A stretch of 64,000 bases of DNA from Mycobacterium paraense. GTDB taxonomy: Bacteria > Actinomycetota > Actinomycetes > Mycobacteriales > Mycobacteriaceae. Both the position numbers and the translations under genes were made by a program. Of the stretch, positions 1 through 8,542 are shown piece by piece. Positions within the stretch are counted from its first letter, which is position 1. Each line of letters begins with the position of its first letter. The DNA lies in assembly GCF_002101815.1 (NCBI RefSeq), contig NZ_LQPM01000010.1, positions 372,001-436,000 on the forward strand. The letters are read 5' to 3'. Under the pieces are notes generated by a model, which saw nothing but the letters and a program-made list of their open reading frames with translations, was not told where the DNA came from and ran no database searches.

Positions 1-967
1 TGATGAAGCCGGCGGTCCGGGAGTGGTAGGAGTCCTCGGCGACGAACCGCCGACCGAGCTTGTTCACGATGATCCCGGTCAGCAGGATCGACGGCGGGTA
101 CGGCGGGGCCGTGATGAAGATTTGGTCCATGTGCTGGGTGGCGCCGCCGGCCGATTCGCCCATCCGGATGCCCAGGCCGTCGTCGTAGGTGTTGCCGAGC
201 ACGAACGGCTTCTCCCCCAGCTTCGGGGTGTACTTGGCTACCATCTCCGGGTTCATCACGAAGCCCCCGGCAGCGATGATCACCGACTTTGCCTTGATCG
301 CACCGGTGTCGGTGAAGTGCTTCCACGCGACGCCGGTCACCGCGCCGGAATCGTCCACGACGAGCTGGCTGGCCCCCGTCTCGTAGCGGATCTGCACGCC
401 GAGGCTCGCGGCGCGCTTGAGGAGCAGATCGATCACCATGCTGGCACCGCCGGTGTCGCCCGGTACGGGCACCTTGTGGCCGCGCGGCGCCGGCACGGCC
501 TTCTCCAGGAAGGGCCACACCTTCTCGTTGCCGGTGAACATCAGGCCCTCGGTGTTGGGCTGGATCACCGCCTTGCCCGGAAAGTAGCTGCGCTCGAACT
601 GAAAGCCCAAGTCTTCCAGCCAATTGAAGTGCTCGACGCTGCCCTCGCAGTACGCGCGGATCTTGGCGTGGTCCGGCTGCCGCGACACCGCGACCAGGTA
701 CTTGTACATCTCCTCTGGCGAATCGGGATGCCCGGTCGCCTGCTGGACGGCGGTCCCGCCGCCGAGGTAAAAGTGGCCTCCCGCAAGGGAAGTGGTGCCA
801 CCCGCCGCGGCCGCACGCTCGAGCACCAGCACCCGCGCGCCGGCGGCGGCCGCACTGACCGCCGCGCAGCCACCACCGATGCCGAAGCCGATCACCACCA
901 CATCGACCTCGTCCGACCACGACGCCACGGTGTCCGCCTTGATCGTCGTCGGGATCTCGGTGCTCAT
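1..967 (-). CDS. FAD-dependent oxidoreductase, Rv1817-like (3' end outside window)
   Basis: The start is the ATG at 967; the frame is open to the left edge, so 322 codons are visible and the C-terminus is missing. An N-terminal Rossmann motif (VVVIGFGIGGGCAA, residues about 20-33) and the following acidic ERA mark an FAD-binding fold. GGHFYLGGG and the later IIAAGGFVMN belong to the fumarate-reductase / 3-ketosteroid-1-dehydrogenase-type flavoprotein family. The likely role is a flavin-dependent dehydrogenase; the substrate cannot be read from sequence. Its position beside Rv1816-, Rv1815- and Rv1814-like genes supports an Rv1817 counterpart. It lies downstream of the VOC gene on the same strand, separated by about 106 bases of palindromic DNA. 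Confidence 0.85.
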   Translation of the reverse strand, partial: MSTEIPTTIKADTVASWSDEVDVVVIGFGIGGGCAAVSAAAAGARVLVLERAAAAGGTTSLAGGHFYLGGGTAVQQATGHPDSPEEMYKYLVAVSRQPDHAKIRAYCEGSVEHFNWLEDLGFQFERSYFPGKAVIQPNTEGLMFTGNEKVWPFLEKAVPAPRGHKVPVPGDTGGASMVIDLLLKRAASLGVQIRYETGASQLVVDDSGAVTGVAWKHFTDTGAIKAKSVIIAAGGFVMNPEMVAKYTPKLGEKPFVLGNTYDDGLGIRMGESAGGATQHMDQIFITAPPYPPSILLTGIIVNKLGRRFVAEDSYHSRTAGFI

Positions 968-977
968 CGGCGCCACT

Positions 978-1056
978 CCTCTCCCCCGCGAGCGGGAGGT
1001 ACCCCCACATCGCTGCGTCCCCCTCGCCGCTTCGCGGCTGGGGGTGCCCCCACTGC
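978..1056. repeat. Intergenic palindromic element (two nested hairpins)
   Basis: Between the VOC gene and the flavoprotein gene, the first palindrome pairs CTCCC(C)CGC with GCGGGAG. The second pairs CCCC..GCCGC with GCGGC.GGGG around a TTC loop, and is followed by GGGGGTGCCCCC. This compact design resembles dispersed intergenic repeats of mycobacteria, but it occurs once in this window, so a repeat family is inferred. It could also be an mRNA-processing or attenuation hairpin between two co-transcribed genes. Confidence 0.45.
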
Positions 1057-1073
1057 ATCGTCGCCGGCGCGAC

Positions 1074-1574
1074 TCATCGCTGCTCCCCTTTGATGTAGTC
1101 GTAGAAGGCCCTCATCTCGGGCGCGATGTAGGCGATTTCCAGGAACGGCACCCCCGCCTGCGGCGCCGACACGTAGGCAAATCGGATGCCGCCGGCCATC
1201 ACACCCTGCTGCACGACCGGCGCTCCTTGGCCGGCGGCCTCGGCCAACGCCTCGTCGAACTGTTCGGGGCTCGCCGCCTCCACGCAGATGTGGTGCAACC
1301 CCGCCCCCGATTGGGCGAGGAAGTCACTATAGATGTTCTCCCCGCGGACCGGTTGGATCAGCTCCAACTGCATGTCTCCGAGGTAGCTCAGGGAGATGCT
1401 GGCGACGAAATCGGCCGGCTTGCCAAGGTAGCTGCACGTCTCCGGAGCAAAGTGCACGTCGGGTATGCGCACCCACTTCCGAACGCCTAACAGGCCGGTG
1501 AGGGCCGTTTCGGTGGCGTCCAGGTCCGGGGTGACCCACGCGATCTGCGTCGGAGTTTGAGGAGGAGGGGTCAT
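1074..1574 (-). CDS. VOC (glyoxalase/dioxygenase fold) family protein
   Basis: A 166-residue protein with two beta-alpha-beta-beta-beta modules of the vicinal oxygen chelate fold: TQIAWVTPDLDATETAL at the start and GLHHICVEAASPEQFDEAL mid-protein. Candidate metal-ligand positions include the His pair in GLHHI, the Glu in LELIQP and the Glu in FLEIAY. It resembles methylmalonyl-CoA epimerase and glyoxalase relatives, but the substrate is unknown. It is upstream of and co-directional with the flavoprotein gene, so the two may form one unit. It is not part of the M. tuberculosis Rv1811-Rv1817 order as I recall it, so it looks like a local insertion. Confidence 0.8.
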   Translation of the reverse strand: MTPPPQTPTQIAWVTPDLDATETALTGLLGVRKWVRIPDVHFAPETCSYLGKPADFVASISLSYLGDMQLELIQPVRGENIYSDFLAQSGAGLHHICVEAASPEQFDEALAEAAGQGAPVVQQGVMAGGIRFAYVSAPQAGVPFLEIAYIAPEMRAFYDYIKGEQR

Positions 1575-1689
1575 CGTCTCGCAGGATAGCCCAGGGCGGC
1601 GCGAGCCAGAAAGACCCGGGCGAGACTTTGCCGTGACGCGCCGCCCCGGCCCCGTAACGGGGCGATGAACACGTTCTAATTCCGGCGGG

Positions 1690-2391
1690 TCAATGCTGGG
1701 TCAACACGTCGACCAGCAGCCGCAGCTGGGTGTCGAACACCGCCGACGGGTCGGTCAAGGTATCGGCGCCGTATTGCCCGAACACCTCGAGGCTGATGGC
1801 GCCGAGCACGCCGGCCCACAGCAAAAAGCACTTGGCGATGACCTGGTCGTCGCCCGGAAACCCGAACTCGTGGCGAATGCGTTCGAAGTCCGACGACATC
1901 GGTTGTGGCGCAAGGTCATTCGTCAAGCGGATGTCTCCGGTGGTGATTCCCGCGGCGACGGCGTCGAAAATGGCTCCCACGACGCGGGTGCCGGCCGGGA
2001 CCGTGCGCTCGGCCGGTGCGTGATACCCGGGGACCGGGCTGCCGTAGAGCAGCGCCCATTGGGCCGGATGGGCGACGGCCCACCGCCGCGCCGCCCGCGC
2101 GATCGCGATGACGTCGTCGCTCCACAGGTAACCCGCCGTCTCGCGGGCGCGGTCCACGGCATCGGCGAGGTCGGAATAGGCGTCGATCAACAGCAAGGTC
2201 AGCAACTCGTCGCGGCTGGACACGTACCGGTACACGGCCGAGGACACCATGCCCAGATCGCGGGCGATGGCCCGCACCGACAGCCCCGCCGCACCGCGAT
2301 CCACCAGCTGGCGACGGCCCAGTTCGACGATCCGCGCCTCGATCTGCTCCCGCGACTCCTGGCGCTTGCCCACCTGGCCAGTCTCGCACAA
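1690..2391 (-). CDS. TetR family transcriptional regulator, Rv1816-like
   Basis: A 233-residue regulator. The N-terminal helix-turn-helix is clear (GLSVRAIARDLGMVSSAVYRYV, residues about 38-59), followed by an all-helical ligand-binding domain of usual TetR length ending in LLVDVLTQH. The frame opens with a TTG at 2391; an in-frame GTG at 2373 is an alternative, and neither has a strong ribosome-binding site. It is divergent from the F420-type reductase at 2484, with a short intergenic palindrome, so it likely represses itself and that gene. The ligand is unknown. Synteny with Rv1816 is strong. Confidence 0.88.
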   Translation of the reverse strand: MCETGQVGKRQESREQIEARIVELGRRQLVDRGAAGLSVRAIARDLGMVSSAVYRYVSSRDELLTLLLIDAYSDLADAVDRARETAGYLWSDDVIAIARAARRWAVAHPAQWALLYGSPVPGYHAPAERTVPAGTRVVGAIFDAVAAGITTGDIRLTNDLAPQPMSSDFERIRHEFGFPGDDQVIAKCFLLWAGVLGAISLEVFGQYGADTLTDPSAVFDTQLRLLVDVLTQH

Positions 2392-2445
2392 TCGAGATCA
2401 CTGCTCTTGCTTTTGGCCGGGTGCTGTGGCAGCGTGTCGGGCAAT

Positions 2446-2460
2446 GAGAGCACCGCTCTC
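2446..2460. promoter_or_regulatory. Palindrome in the TetR/reductase divergent promoter region
   Basis: A perfect inverted repeat, GAGAGC-ACC-GCTCTC, lies in the 92-base gap between the divergent TetR gene and the reductase gene, 23 bases before the reductase ATG. Its position fits a TetR operator, but arms of six bases are short for the family, so this is a candidate only. Confidence 0.45.
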
Positions 2461-2483
2461 GCGATGCTTGGAGAGGACACACC

Positions 2484-2930
2484 ATGGCCACGCGCTACGA
2501 AGAACCGAACCGGGTGGCCCGCGCCGCCAACACCGTGATCCGCTGGCTCGCCGAGCTGGGAATCAGCATCGCCGGGACGCGGGCGCTGCGCGTCCGCGGC
2601 CGCAAGAGCGGAAAGCCGCGGGCGGTGGTGATCAACCTGTTGACCGTCGACGGCGTCGACTACCTCGTCTCACCGCGGGGGAACACCCAGTGGGCGCGCA
2701 ACGTCAGGGCCGCGGGCGTCGTCGAGGTCGGCCCCCGCTGGCGCAGGCGACGCGCCCGGGTCAGCGAGGTCGAGGATGCCACCAAGCCCGACGTGCTGAG
2801 GCGCTATCTGGCTCGCTGGTACTGGCAGGTCAAGGACTACGTCGGCGGGCTGACGCCGGATTCCACCGACGAGCAGCTGCTCGCCGGCGCGCCGGCGATC
2901 CCGGTGTTCGTGCTCGACCCCGCCGGCTAG
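2484..2930 (+). CDS. F420H2-dependent reductase family (DUF385/Ddn-like)
   Basis: A 148-residue protein of the deazaflavin-dependent nitroreductase (FDOR-A) family. RVRGRKSGKPRAVVINLLTVDGVDYLVSPRG followed by NTQWARNVRAAG are the hallmark positions that bind F420 in Ddn relatives. Family members use reduced F420 to reduce quinones or nitro compounds; the substrate here is unknown. A good ribosome-binding site (GGAGAGGA, 2470-2477) fixes the ATG at 2484. It is divergent from the TetR gene, which probably controls it, and convergent with the protease gene, ending 7 bases before that gene's stop. Confidence 0.85.
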   Translation: MATRYEEPNRVARAANTVIRWLAELGISIAGTRALRVRGRKSGKPRAVVINLLTVDGVDYLVSPRGNTQWARNVRAAGVVEVGPRWRRRRARVSEVEDATKPDVLRRYLARWYWQVKDYVGGLTPDSTDEQLLAGAPAIPVFVLDPAG

Positions 2931-2937
2931 GGGCGCG

Positions 2938-3612
2938 TCAGCGCGGGTTGGGCGTCGACCCGAGGTCCTGGCGGACCTGGTCGGAGGCGGCCCGCCACGA
3001 CACCGCCGCGGGCAGGTCTCCCCACATGCTGTTGAAGATCCCGACGATCTCGCCCGGGCCGCCGTTGGGCGCCAGGTACACCGGTCCCCCGGAATCGCCC
3101 CGCTGGCTCTGGACGCCGTGCGACATGGTGAACCAGCCATTGTTCACGCTTTCCACCGTCCCGCACGTCTCACCCGTGATGACGCCGAAGTGGCACACCG
3201 CTTCGCCCGGCTGCAGCGTGGCGGCCGGGTTGGATTCCAGCGGACGCCCGCCCGGCAGGACGTTGTTCGCCGACACCCCGCTATCCAGCACGATCGCCTC
3301 GTAGTCGTTGATCACCTGATCGGTGGCCACGGTGGTGCCGCTGGGCGTGTTGTCGCGGAACGTGGCGAGCCGGCCGATGGCGTTGTGGTCGCGGTCGTAA
3401 ACGACCCCGCTGCCCCGGCAATGCCCGGCGGTGAATGCGATCTTCAGCGCCGGGTCGACGTAGCCCAGCGTGCAGACGCGGTTGTCCTGATGGATCTCCA
3501 TCCCGGGAAACACCACCGGGTCCGCCTTGGCGGGCACCGGCGGCAGCCCCCATGCCAGGGCCGCTACGGAAGCCGACGCGGCGAGTGCGCGCATTACCAG
3601 GCGGTGCACCAT
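2938..3612 (-). CDS. Exported trypsin-like serine protease, Rv1815-like
   Basis: A 224-residue protein with a signal peptide ([14 protein letters not shown], cleavage probably near AKA-DP at residue 30). The chymotrypsin-fold triad can be read: His64 in FTAGHC, Asp103 in NDYEAIVLD and Ser174 in [10 protein letters not shown]. Cys47/Cys65 and Cys140/Cys150 could form disulfides. It should act as an extracytoplasmic endopeptidase, and all three catalytic residues are present, so activity is plausible. It follows the sterol-desaturase-like gene on the same strand after about 97 bases. Position and length match Rv1815. Confidence 0.85.
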   Translation of the reverse strand: MVHRLVMRALAASASVAALAWGLPPVPAKADPVVFPGMEIHQDNRVCTLGYVDPALKIAFTAGHCRGSGVVYDRDHNAIGRLATFRDNTPSGTTVATDQVINDYEAIVLDSGVSANNVLPGGRPLESNPAATLQPGEAVCHFGVITGETCGTVESVNNGWFTMSHGVQSQRGDSGGPVYLAPNGGPGEIVGIFNSMWGDLPAAVSWRAASDQVRQDLGSTPNPR

Positions 3613-3709
3613 GAGCCCCCATCCGTCCGTGAAAAATGCCGATTCGAAGGGTGACGTTACGACTTCGTCTCACCCCTCGCTGATCTTTTCGCACGTGGCG
3701 GGGCTGGCG

Positions 3710-4654
3710 TTACCTCGGCGTGACCAGCGGCACAGCGTCGGCCGGTGCGCCCGTCGTGCGGGGCGCCCACCCCGGGGGGCCGAACACGAAGCCCAGCCGG
3801 TCACGCAGGCGCTTCGCCGATCGCCAGTCGCGGGCGATGGCGACGTATTCGTAGGTCTGCAGCTTCCAGATGTTGAACGTGTCGACCTGCTTGGTGAGGC
3901 CGTAATGGGGGCGGAACAGCTCGGGCTGGAAGCTGCCGAACAGCCGGTCCCAAATGATGAGGATCCCGCCGTAGTTCTTGTCCAGGTACACCTGGTCCAT
4001 GCCGTGGTGCACCCGGTGGTGCGACGGGGTGTTGAAGACGAATTCAATGGGCCGCGGCAGCTTGTCGATGCGCTCGGTGTGGATCCAGAACTGGTAGATC
4101 AGGTTCAGCGACCAGCTGAAGTACACCATCCAGGGAGGCAGCCCCAGCAGCGGCAAGGGCGCCCACATCAGGACCTCGCCGCTGTTGTTCCACTTCTGGC
4201 GCACCGCCGTGGCGAGGTTGTAGTACTGGCTGGAGTGGTGGGCCTGGTGCGTCGCCCAGACCAGCCGGACCCGGTGGGCCATGCGGTGGTAGCCGTAGTA
4301 CAGCAGGTCGACGCCGATGAGCGCGACGACCCAGGTGTACCACTTGGCCGGCGAAAGGTGCCACGGCGCCAGGTAGGCGTAGATCGCCGAATAACCCAGC
4401 AGGGCCAGGGCCTTCCAGCCGGCGCTGGTGGCTATCGAGACCAGGCCCATCGAGACGCTGGTCCAGGAGTCGCGGGTCAGATACGCGCCCGACGGTGCCC
4501 GCGGCGCGCCCGACTCCGGCGCCTCGATGTGGTGCAGCCTACGGGCCGCGGTCCACTCGATGGTCAGCAACAACAGGAAAAACGGAATGGCGAACAGCAC
4601 CGGGTCGCGCAGCTGCGGTGGCAGCGCGAACCAGAACCCGGTGACAGCATGCAC
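3710..4654 (-). CDS. erg3: Sterol desaturase / fatty acid hydroxylase family membrane protein (Rv1814, Erg3-like)
   Basis: A 314-residue integral membrane di-iron enzyme. The three histidine clusters are HRMAH (123-127), HQAHH (136-140) and HHRVHH (212-217), which together bind two irons. Hydrophobic segments near residues 20-32, 66-96 and 107-120 anchor it in the membrane. The superfamily hydroxylates or desaturates lipids. The Erg3 name is by synteny with Rv1814 and does not establish a sterol substrate. It is divergent from the oxidoreductase gene at 4718. Confidence 0.87.
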   Translation of the reverse strand: MHAVTGFWFALPPQLRDPVLFAIPFFLLLLTIEWTAARRLHHIEAPESGAPRAPSGAYLTRDSWTSVSMGLVSIATSAGWKALALLGYSAIYAYLAPWHLSPAKWYTWVVALIGVDLLYYGYHRMAHRVRLVWATHQAHHSSQYYNLATAVRQKWNNSGEVLMWAPLPLLGLPPWMVYFSWSLNLIYQFWIHTERIDKLPRPIEFVFNTPSHHRVHHGMDQVYLDKNYGGILIIWDRLFGSFQPELFRPHYGLTKQVDTFNIWKLQTYEYVAIARDWRSAKRLRDRLGFVFGPPGWAPRTTGAPADAVPLVTPR

Positions 4655-4717
4655 ACGGATAGATTACGTCCATCGACCAACGCCGGTAACGGCGCGTACC
4701 AAAGAGGTGTTGAGCAG

Positions 4718-5917
4718 GTGACCGCAGTGCTGGTGATCGGCGCCGGGTTCGCGGGGTTGTGGGCGGCCCTGGGCGCCGCACGGCGCCTCGACGAGCTCGG
4801 CGTGCCGCCGGGCACGATCGACGTCACCGTGTTGAGCGCCCAGCCCTACCACGACATCCGGGTGCGCAACTACGAGAGCGACTTGAGCGCCTGCCGGATC
4901 CCGCTCGCCGACCTCCTCGATCCCGTCGGCGTAGCGCACGTCGCCACCGAAATGACCGCCATCGATACCGGCGCCCGCTCGGTCACCACATCGGGCGGCG
5001 TGGCGTTCGGCTATGACCGGCTGGTGCTCGCGTCGGGCAGCCACGTGCTCAAACCCGACATACCGGGCCTGCGGGAGCTCGGCTTCGACGTCGACACCCA
5101 CGATGGGGCGCTGGCGCTGCGGCGCCACCTGCGCGAGCTCGCCGACGGCGAGCCGACCCCGGCGGCCGCCACCGTCGTCGTGGTGGGGGCCGGGCTGACC
5201 GGCGTCGAGGCGGCCTGCGAGCTGCCGAAGCGGCTGCGCGCCTTGTTCTCTCGCACCACCGTCAGCCCGCGGGTGATTTTGGTCGACCGCAACCCCGCGG
5301 TGGGATCCGACATGGGCGCCTCGGCGCGTCCGGTGATCGAGGAAGCCTTGTCGCGCAACGGCGTTGAGACCCGGACGGCGGTCGGTGTCACGGAGGTCAC
5401 CCGGCGCGGGGTGTCGCTGTCCTCGGGCGAACGGCTCGAGGCGGCCACCGTGGTGTGGTGCGCGGGGATGCGGGCCAGCTCGCTGACCGAGCAGCTGCCG
5501 GTGCCGCGCGACCGGCTGGGCCGGGTGGCGGTCGACGACTACCTGCGGGTGGTCGGCGTGCCCTCGGTCTTCGCCGCCGGCGACGTGGCCGCGGCCCGCA
5601 TGGACGACCAGCACCTGTCGGTGATGTCGTGTCAACACGGGCGACCGATGGGCCGCTACGCCGGCTACAACGTCATCAGCGAGTTGCTCGGCGAGCCGAT
5701 GCTGGCCCTTCGAATACCTTGGTACGTCACGGTTCTCGACCTGGGTGCGGCCGGCGCCGTCTACACCGAAGGGTGGGACCGGGAGGTGGTTTCGACGGGC
5801 GCGAAGGCCAAGGCCACCAAGCAGACGATCAATACCCGCCGGATCTACCCACCGCTGACCGGCGACCGCGCCGAGCTGCTGGCGGCCGCCGCACCGGAGT
5901 TGCAGGCCCGCCCCTGA
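4718..5917 (+). CDS. NAD(P)/FAD-dependent oxidoreductase, type II NADH dehydrogenase-like (Rv1812c-like)
   Basis: A 399-residue two-dinucleotide-fold flavoprotein. The FAD motif is VLVIGAGFAGLWAA near the start; the NAD(P) motif is VVVVGAGLTGVEAA near residue 155. SVFAAGDVAAA near residue 285 is the conserved second FAD-contact Asp. It lacks an obvious membrane helix. The family transfers electrons from NAD(P)H to quinones or other acceptors. The GTG start at 4718 is chosen because an AGAGG ribosome-binding site lies at 4703-4707 and the Rossmann motif begins four codons later; an in-frame open stretch further upstream has no such signal. It converges with mgtC, five bases apart. Confidence 0.85.
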   Translation: MTAVLVIGAGFAGLWAALGAARRLDELGVPPGTIDVTVLSAQPYHDIRVRNYESDLSACRIPLADLLDPVGVAHVATEMTAIDTGARSVTTSGGVAFGYDRLVLASGSHVLKPDIPGLRELGFDVDTHDGALALRRHLRELADGEPTPAAATVVVVGAGLTGVEAACELPKRLRALFSRTTVSPRVILVDRNPAVGSDMGASARPVIEEALSRNGVETRTAVGVTEVTRRGVSLSSGERLEAATVVWCAGMRASSLTEQLPVPRDRLGRVAVDDYLRVVGVPSVFAAGDVAAARMDDQHLSVMSCQHGRPMGRYAGYNVISELLGEPMLALRIPWYVTVLDLGAAGAVYTEGWDREVVSTGAKAKATKQTINTRRIYPPLTGDRAELLAAAAPELQARP

Positions 5918-5922
5918 TCGGG

Positions 5923-6630
5923 TCAGTCGGCCTGCGCGTGGTCGCCGGCGTACCAGTGCACCGCCCGCACTCCCGGCTGTAGTGACAGTTCCGCGACCAG
6001 GCGCTCCAGCTTCGCCGGGGTGTGGCCGTCCATGAGCAGATGCGCGGTCAACGTGATCTCGTCGTCGTCGGCGGGCCCGGTGTGGACGCCGCGCAGCGTC
6101 ATGTCGTTGCTGCTGGCGTGCTGCACGATCTGCGCGCGGGCGTACTTCTCTGTTTTGGGCCGGCAAATCACCTGTACGAGGAAGGGTTGCAGGTCTTCGT
6201 CTTCCTCGTCGGTGTTGTCGCGGTCGATCAGGCGACCGAGGGGGCGCCCGAACAGGTGAATGGCGATGACGGTGCCGGTGCCGATCAGCGTGAAGATCAG
6301 GTGCCCCGAGGCGGCCAGCACACCGATGGCGGCCGAGCACCACAGCGTGGCCGCGGTGTTGAGCCCGCGGACGTTGACGCCCTCGCGCAGAATCACCCCG
6401 CCGCCCAGGAATCCGATGCCGGACACCACATACGACGCGACCCGCGTCGGGCTGCTGTCCTCGGTGGCGACCGCGTACAGCACGAACAGCGTCGCTCCCG
6501 CGGCGACCAGCGCGTTTGTGCGCAGCCCGGCGCGGCGGGCCCGCCATTGCCGCTCCAGGCCGATCAAGGCGCCGCAACCCACCCCGGCGGCAAGGCGTAG
6601 GGCGAAGTCCGCGACGGTCAACGTCTGCAT
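5923..6630 (-). CDS. mgtC: MgtC virulence-associated membrane protein (Rv1811-like)
   Basis: A 235-residue protein with the MgtC/SapB membrane domain: GALIGLERQWRARRAGLRTNALVA, then helices through VVSGIGFLGGGVILREG and LNTAATLWCSAAIGVLAASG. A soluble ACT-like C-terminal domain follows from about residue 150 and ends in LVAELSLQPGVRAVHW. MgtC is needed for growth in low magnesium and in macrophages and is linked to F1Fo-ATPase control in other bacteria. It is the last gene of the proposed M-box unit with the PPE31-PPE33-like genes and a DUF732 gene. Confidence 0.93.
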   Translation of the reverse strand: MQTLTVADFALRLAAGVGCGALIGLERQWRARRAGLRTNALVAAGATLFVLYAVATEDSSPTRVASYVVSGIGFLGGGVILREGVNVRGLNTAATLWCSAAIGVLAASGHLIFTLIGTGTVIAIHLFGRPLGRLIDRDNTDEEDEDLQPFLVQVICRPKTEKYARAQIVQHASSNDMTLRGVHTGPADDDEITLTAHLLMDGHTPAKLERLVAELSLQPGVRAVHWYAGDHAQAD

Positions 6631-6748
6631 GGCCGCGCCCTCCTTCCCCGCCCGCGCCCCGGTCGGCGGCAGCTAACCACGCGCAGGTGAACAGCAGGTG
6701 GACCGGGGCCAATCCGGTTGCCGCGCGGCCACCTTCAGGAAACGATGG

Positions 6749-7072
6749 CTACGCCTTGGACAGTTGCTGGGGGCAATAGAACTTCGCGGCGATCATCGCG
6801 AAGTTCGACGCGTTCTCCATGTCCATCCCGGGGTTGTGGGTCTTGACGTCGTGGACGAGCTCCAGCCCCGATTCGCCGTTGTTCAGGCAGGTGCACACCG
6901 CCTTGCCCGACGTGACCGCCGCGTCCGGGCTGGAATAGTGGATTCCGACCTGCTGCAACGCGGCGAGGAATCCCCCGTCGTCACCCTCCGGCGGCGAAGG
7001 CGGGTCGGCGTACGCCGGCGCGGCGAAGCCGATCGCGGCCGCGGCGCCAATGGCTGCCAGGAGCAGTCTCAT
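6749..7072 (-). CDS. Exported DUF732 protein, Rv1810-like
   Basis: A 107-residue small secreted protein. A signal peptide (MRLLLAAIGAAAAIGFAAPAYA) ends at AYA-D. The mature part has the DUF732 pattern: FLAALQQVGIHY, a central VCTCLN, and SNFAMIAAKFYCPQQL, with paired cysteines. The ATG at 7072 is chosen because GAGTGAGGAAG precedes it and the signal peptide starts there; a GTG at 7093 would add seven residues. It starts 30 bases after the PPE33-like stop and precedes mgtC by about 118 bases. Function is unknown. A paralogue lies at 47065. Confidence 0.8.
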   Translation of the reverse strand: MRLLLAAIGAAAAIGFAAPAYADPPSPPEGDDGGFLAALQQVGIHYSSPDAAVTSGKAVCTCLNNGESGLELVHDVKTHNPGMDMENASNFAMIAAKFYCPQQLSKA

Positions 7073-7101
7073 CTTCCTCACTCTCTCAATCACATTGCGC
7101 C

Positions 7102-8508
7102 CTAACTCATTTGCGCATTCGAGGGCAGGATTTGCGGCTTGTCGCCCTTTCTCAGGTGCACCGCGTGAATCCCGGGTTTCTTCGACAGTTGCTCGAGCAG
7201 GTCGTCGAGACCCTCTTGATCGACGTTGTGGTGCTGCACGCTTTCCGGCTTCTCGGATATCTGCGCCACCAGACGCTTAAGGTGCTCGGGCGAGCCGGGG
7301 TCTTTGAGCTCCTTGAGGGGCTTGACGCGCCCCCGAACGCCGGCGCCGCCGACCACCGTGGGGGCCCCGGCGCCCAGCGCGCTGCCAAGCATTCCCGCCA
7401 CCGACATGGAGGTGAGCAGGCCCCCCTCGCCGAGCGCGGCCGCCGGCACCGCGTCGGGCCCGGCGGCCGACAGCGCGGCGGCCACCGTCCTGATGGCCGG
7501 CGTGGCCGTGGCCCAGCTCGGCGGGACCGACAGCTTCCCGACCAGCGTGCCGGCGTTGCCCATGGCTCCCGATACCGAGTTGAACAGCGTGCCGCGGCCA
7601 AAGTTAGCCGCCCCGAGTCCGGCTCCCAGCGCGTCTCTCGGCAGCCCGCCCGCCGCGGCCGCGTGCGGAGCGAACTTGAGGAACTGCGACGCGGGCAGGT
7701 TGATCAGCAATCCGATGTCGTTGAACCCGGTGGTGAAGCCGAGCGGGGTCTTGATGGCGTTGTAGAGGGCGGTGTACGTCGATGCACCGCTTGAGCCGAA
7801 CAGCGAGTTCACCAAGCCGTTCATCGTGCTCGTGTAGTCGCTGCTGAGATTGGCCAGCGTCTGCAGCACCGGGTTGGCCGTTGTGAGCGGCTCGGCCGCC
7901 GCCGACACGAGTGAGCCCACGCTGCCGGCCGGCGTGGCGGCGGCTTGGGTAACCGCGGCGGCCTGGCTGGCCAGCCCGCCGGTGTTCGTGATCTGGGGGG
8001 CCTCGCTAAACGGCGTCACGCTGGAGGCGGCCGCCGACGAACTGGCGTACGTGTCCATCGCCACGGCGTCTTGGGCCCACATCTCGGCGTACTGGATCTC
8101 CGTCGCCGCGATCGCGGCGGTGTTCTGCCCGAAGACGTTGGTTGCTACCAGCGACGCCAGCTGGCTGCGATTGGCGGCGATTTCCTCCGGCGGCACGTGG
8201 GCCGCAAAGGCCGTCTCATAGGCGGTCGCCGCCGCGGTGGCCTGGCTTGCGGCTTCGGCCGCCTGCGCGGCAGTGCCCTGCATCCAGCTCAGGTAAGGCG
8301 TGACGGCCGCAGCCATGCTCACCGACGACGGGCCTACCCACGCGCCGCTGGTGAGCGCGTCGATCACCGACGAATACGAGGACACGGTGGACTGCAATTC
8401 GCTGGCGAGCCCCTCCCAGGCCGCCGCGGCCGCCCGCATCGACGCGGAGCCGGGGCCGGAGTACATCCGGCCCGAGTTGAACTCCGGCGGAAACGCTGCA
8501 TAGAACAT
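7102..8508 (-). CDS. PPE33: PPE family protein, PPE33-like, with charged MgtC-like tail
   Basis: A 468-residue PPE protein, a length I recall for M. tuberculosis PPE33 (Rv1809). The N-terminal PPE domain begins FPPEFNSGRMYSGPGS and runs about 180 residues, with YETAFAAHVPPEEIAANR and the helix [25 protein letters not shown] places it in the PPE-SVP subfamily. The usual RYGF..RPP end is missing; instead a roughly 70-residue charged tail starts at LKELKDPGSPEHLK. That tail resembles the last helix and strand of MgtC encoded downstream. The ATG at 8508 has AAGGGGA upstream and begins 34 bases after the preceding PPE stop. An ESX-5 substrate is expected. Confidence 0.88.
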   Translation of the reverse strand: MFYAAFPPEFNSGRMYSGPGSASMRAAAAAWEGLASELQSTVSSYSSVIDALTSGAWVGPSSVSMAAAVTPYLSWMQGTAAQAAEAASQATAAATAYETAFAAHVPPEEIAANRSQLASLVATNVFGQNTAAIAATEIQYAEMWAQDAVAMDTYASSSAAASSVTPFSEAPQITNTGGLASQAAAVTQAAATPAGSVGSLVSAAAEPLTTANPVLQTLANLSSDYTSTMNGLVNSLFGSSGASTYTALYNAIKTPLGFTTGFNDIGLLINLPASQFLKFAPHAAAAGGLPRDALGAGLGAANFGRGTLFNSVSGAMGNAGTLVGKLSVPPSWATATPAIRTVAAALSAAGPDAVPAAALGEGGLLTSMSVAGMLGSALGAGAPTVVGGAGVRGRVKPLKELKDPGSPEHLKRLVAQISEKPESVQHHNVDQEGLDDLLEQLSKKPGIHAVHLRKGDKPQILPSNAQMS

Positions 8509-8542
8509 GTTCAGTCCCCTTGCCTGGTTGTGGTCACGGCCG

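Noticed and set aside
4664-6712. A 682-codon open frame on the minus strand across the NAD(P)/FAD oxidoreductase and mgtC
   Set aside because: It is an antisense shadow in high-GC DNA; its translation is Arg/Gly/His-rich with no domain, while the genes it covers have clear motifs.
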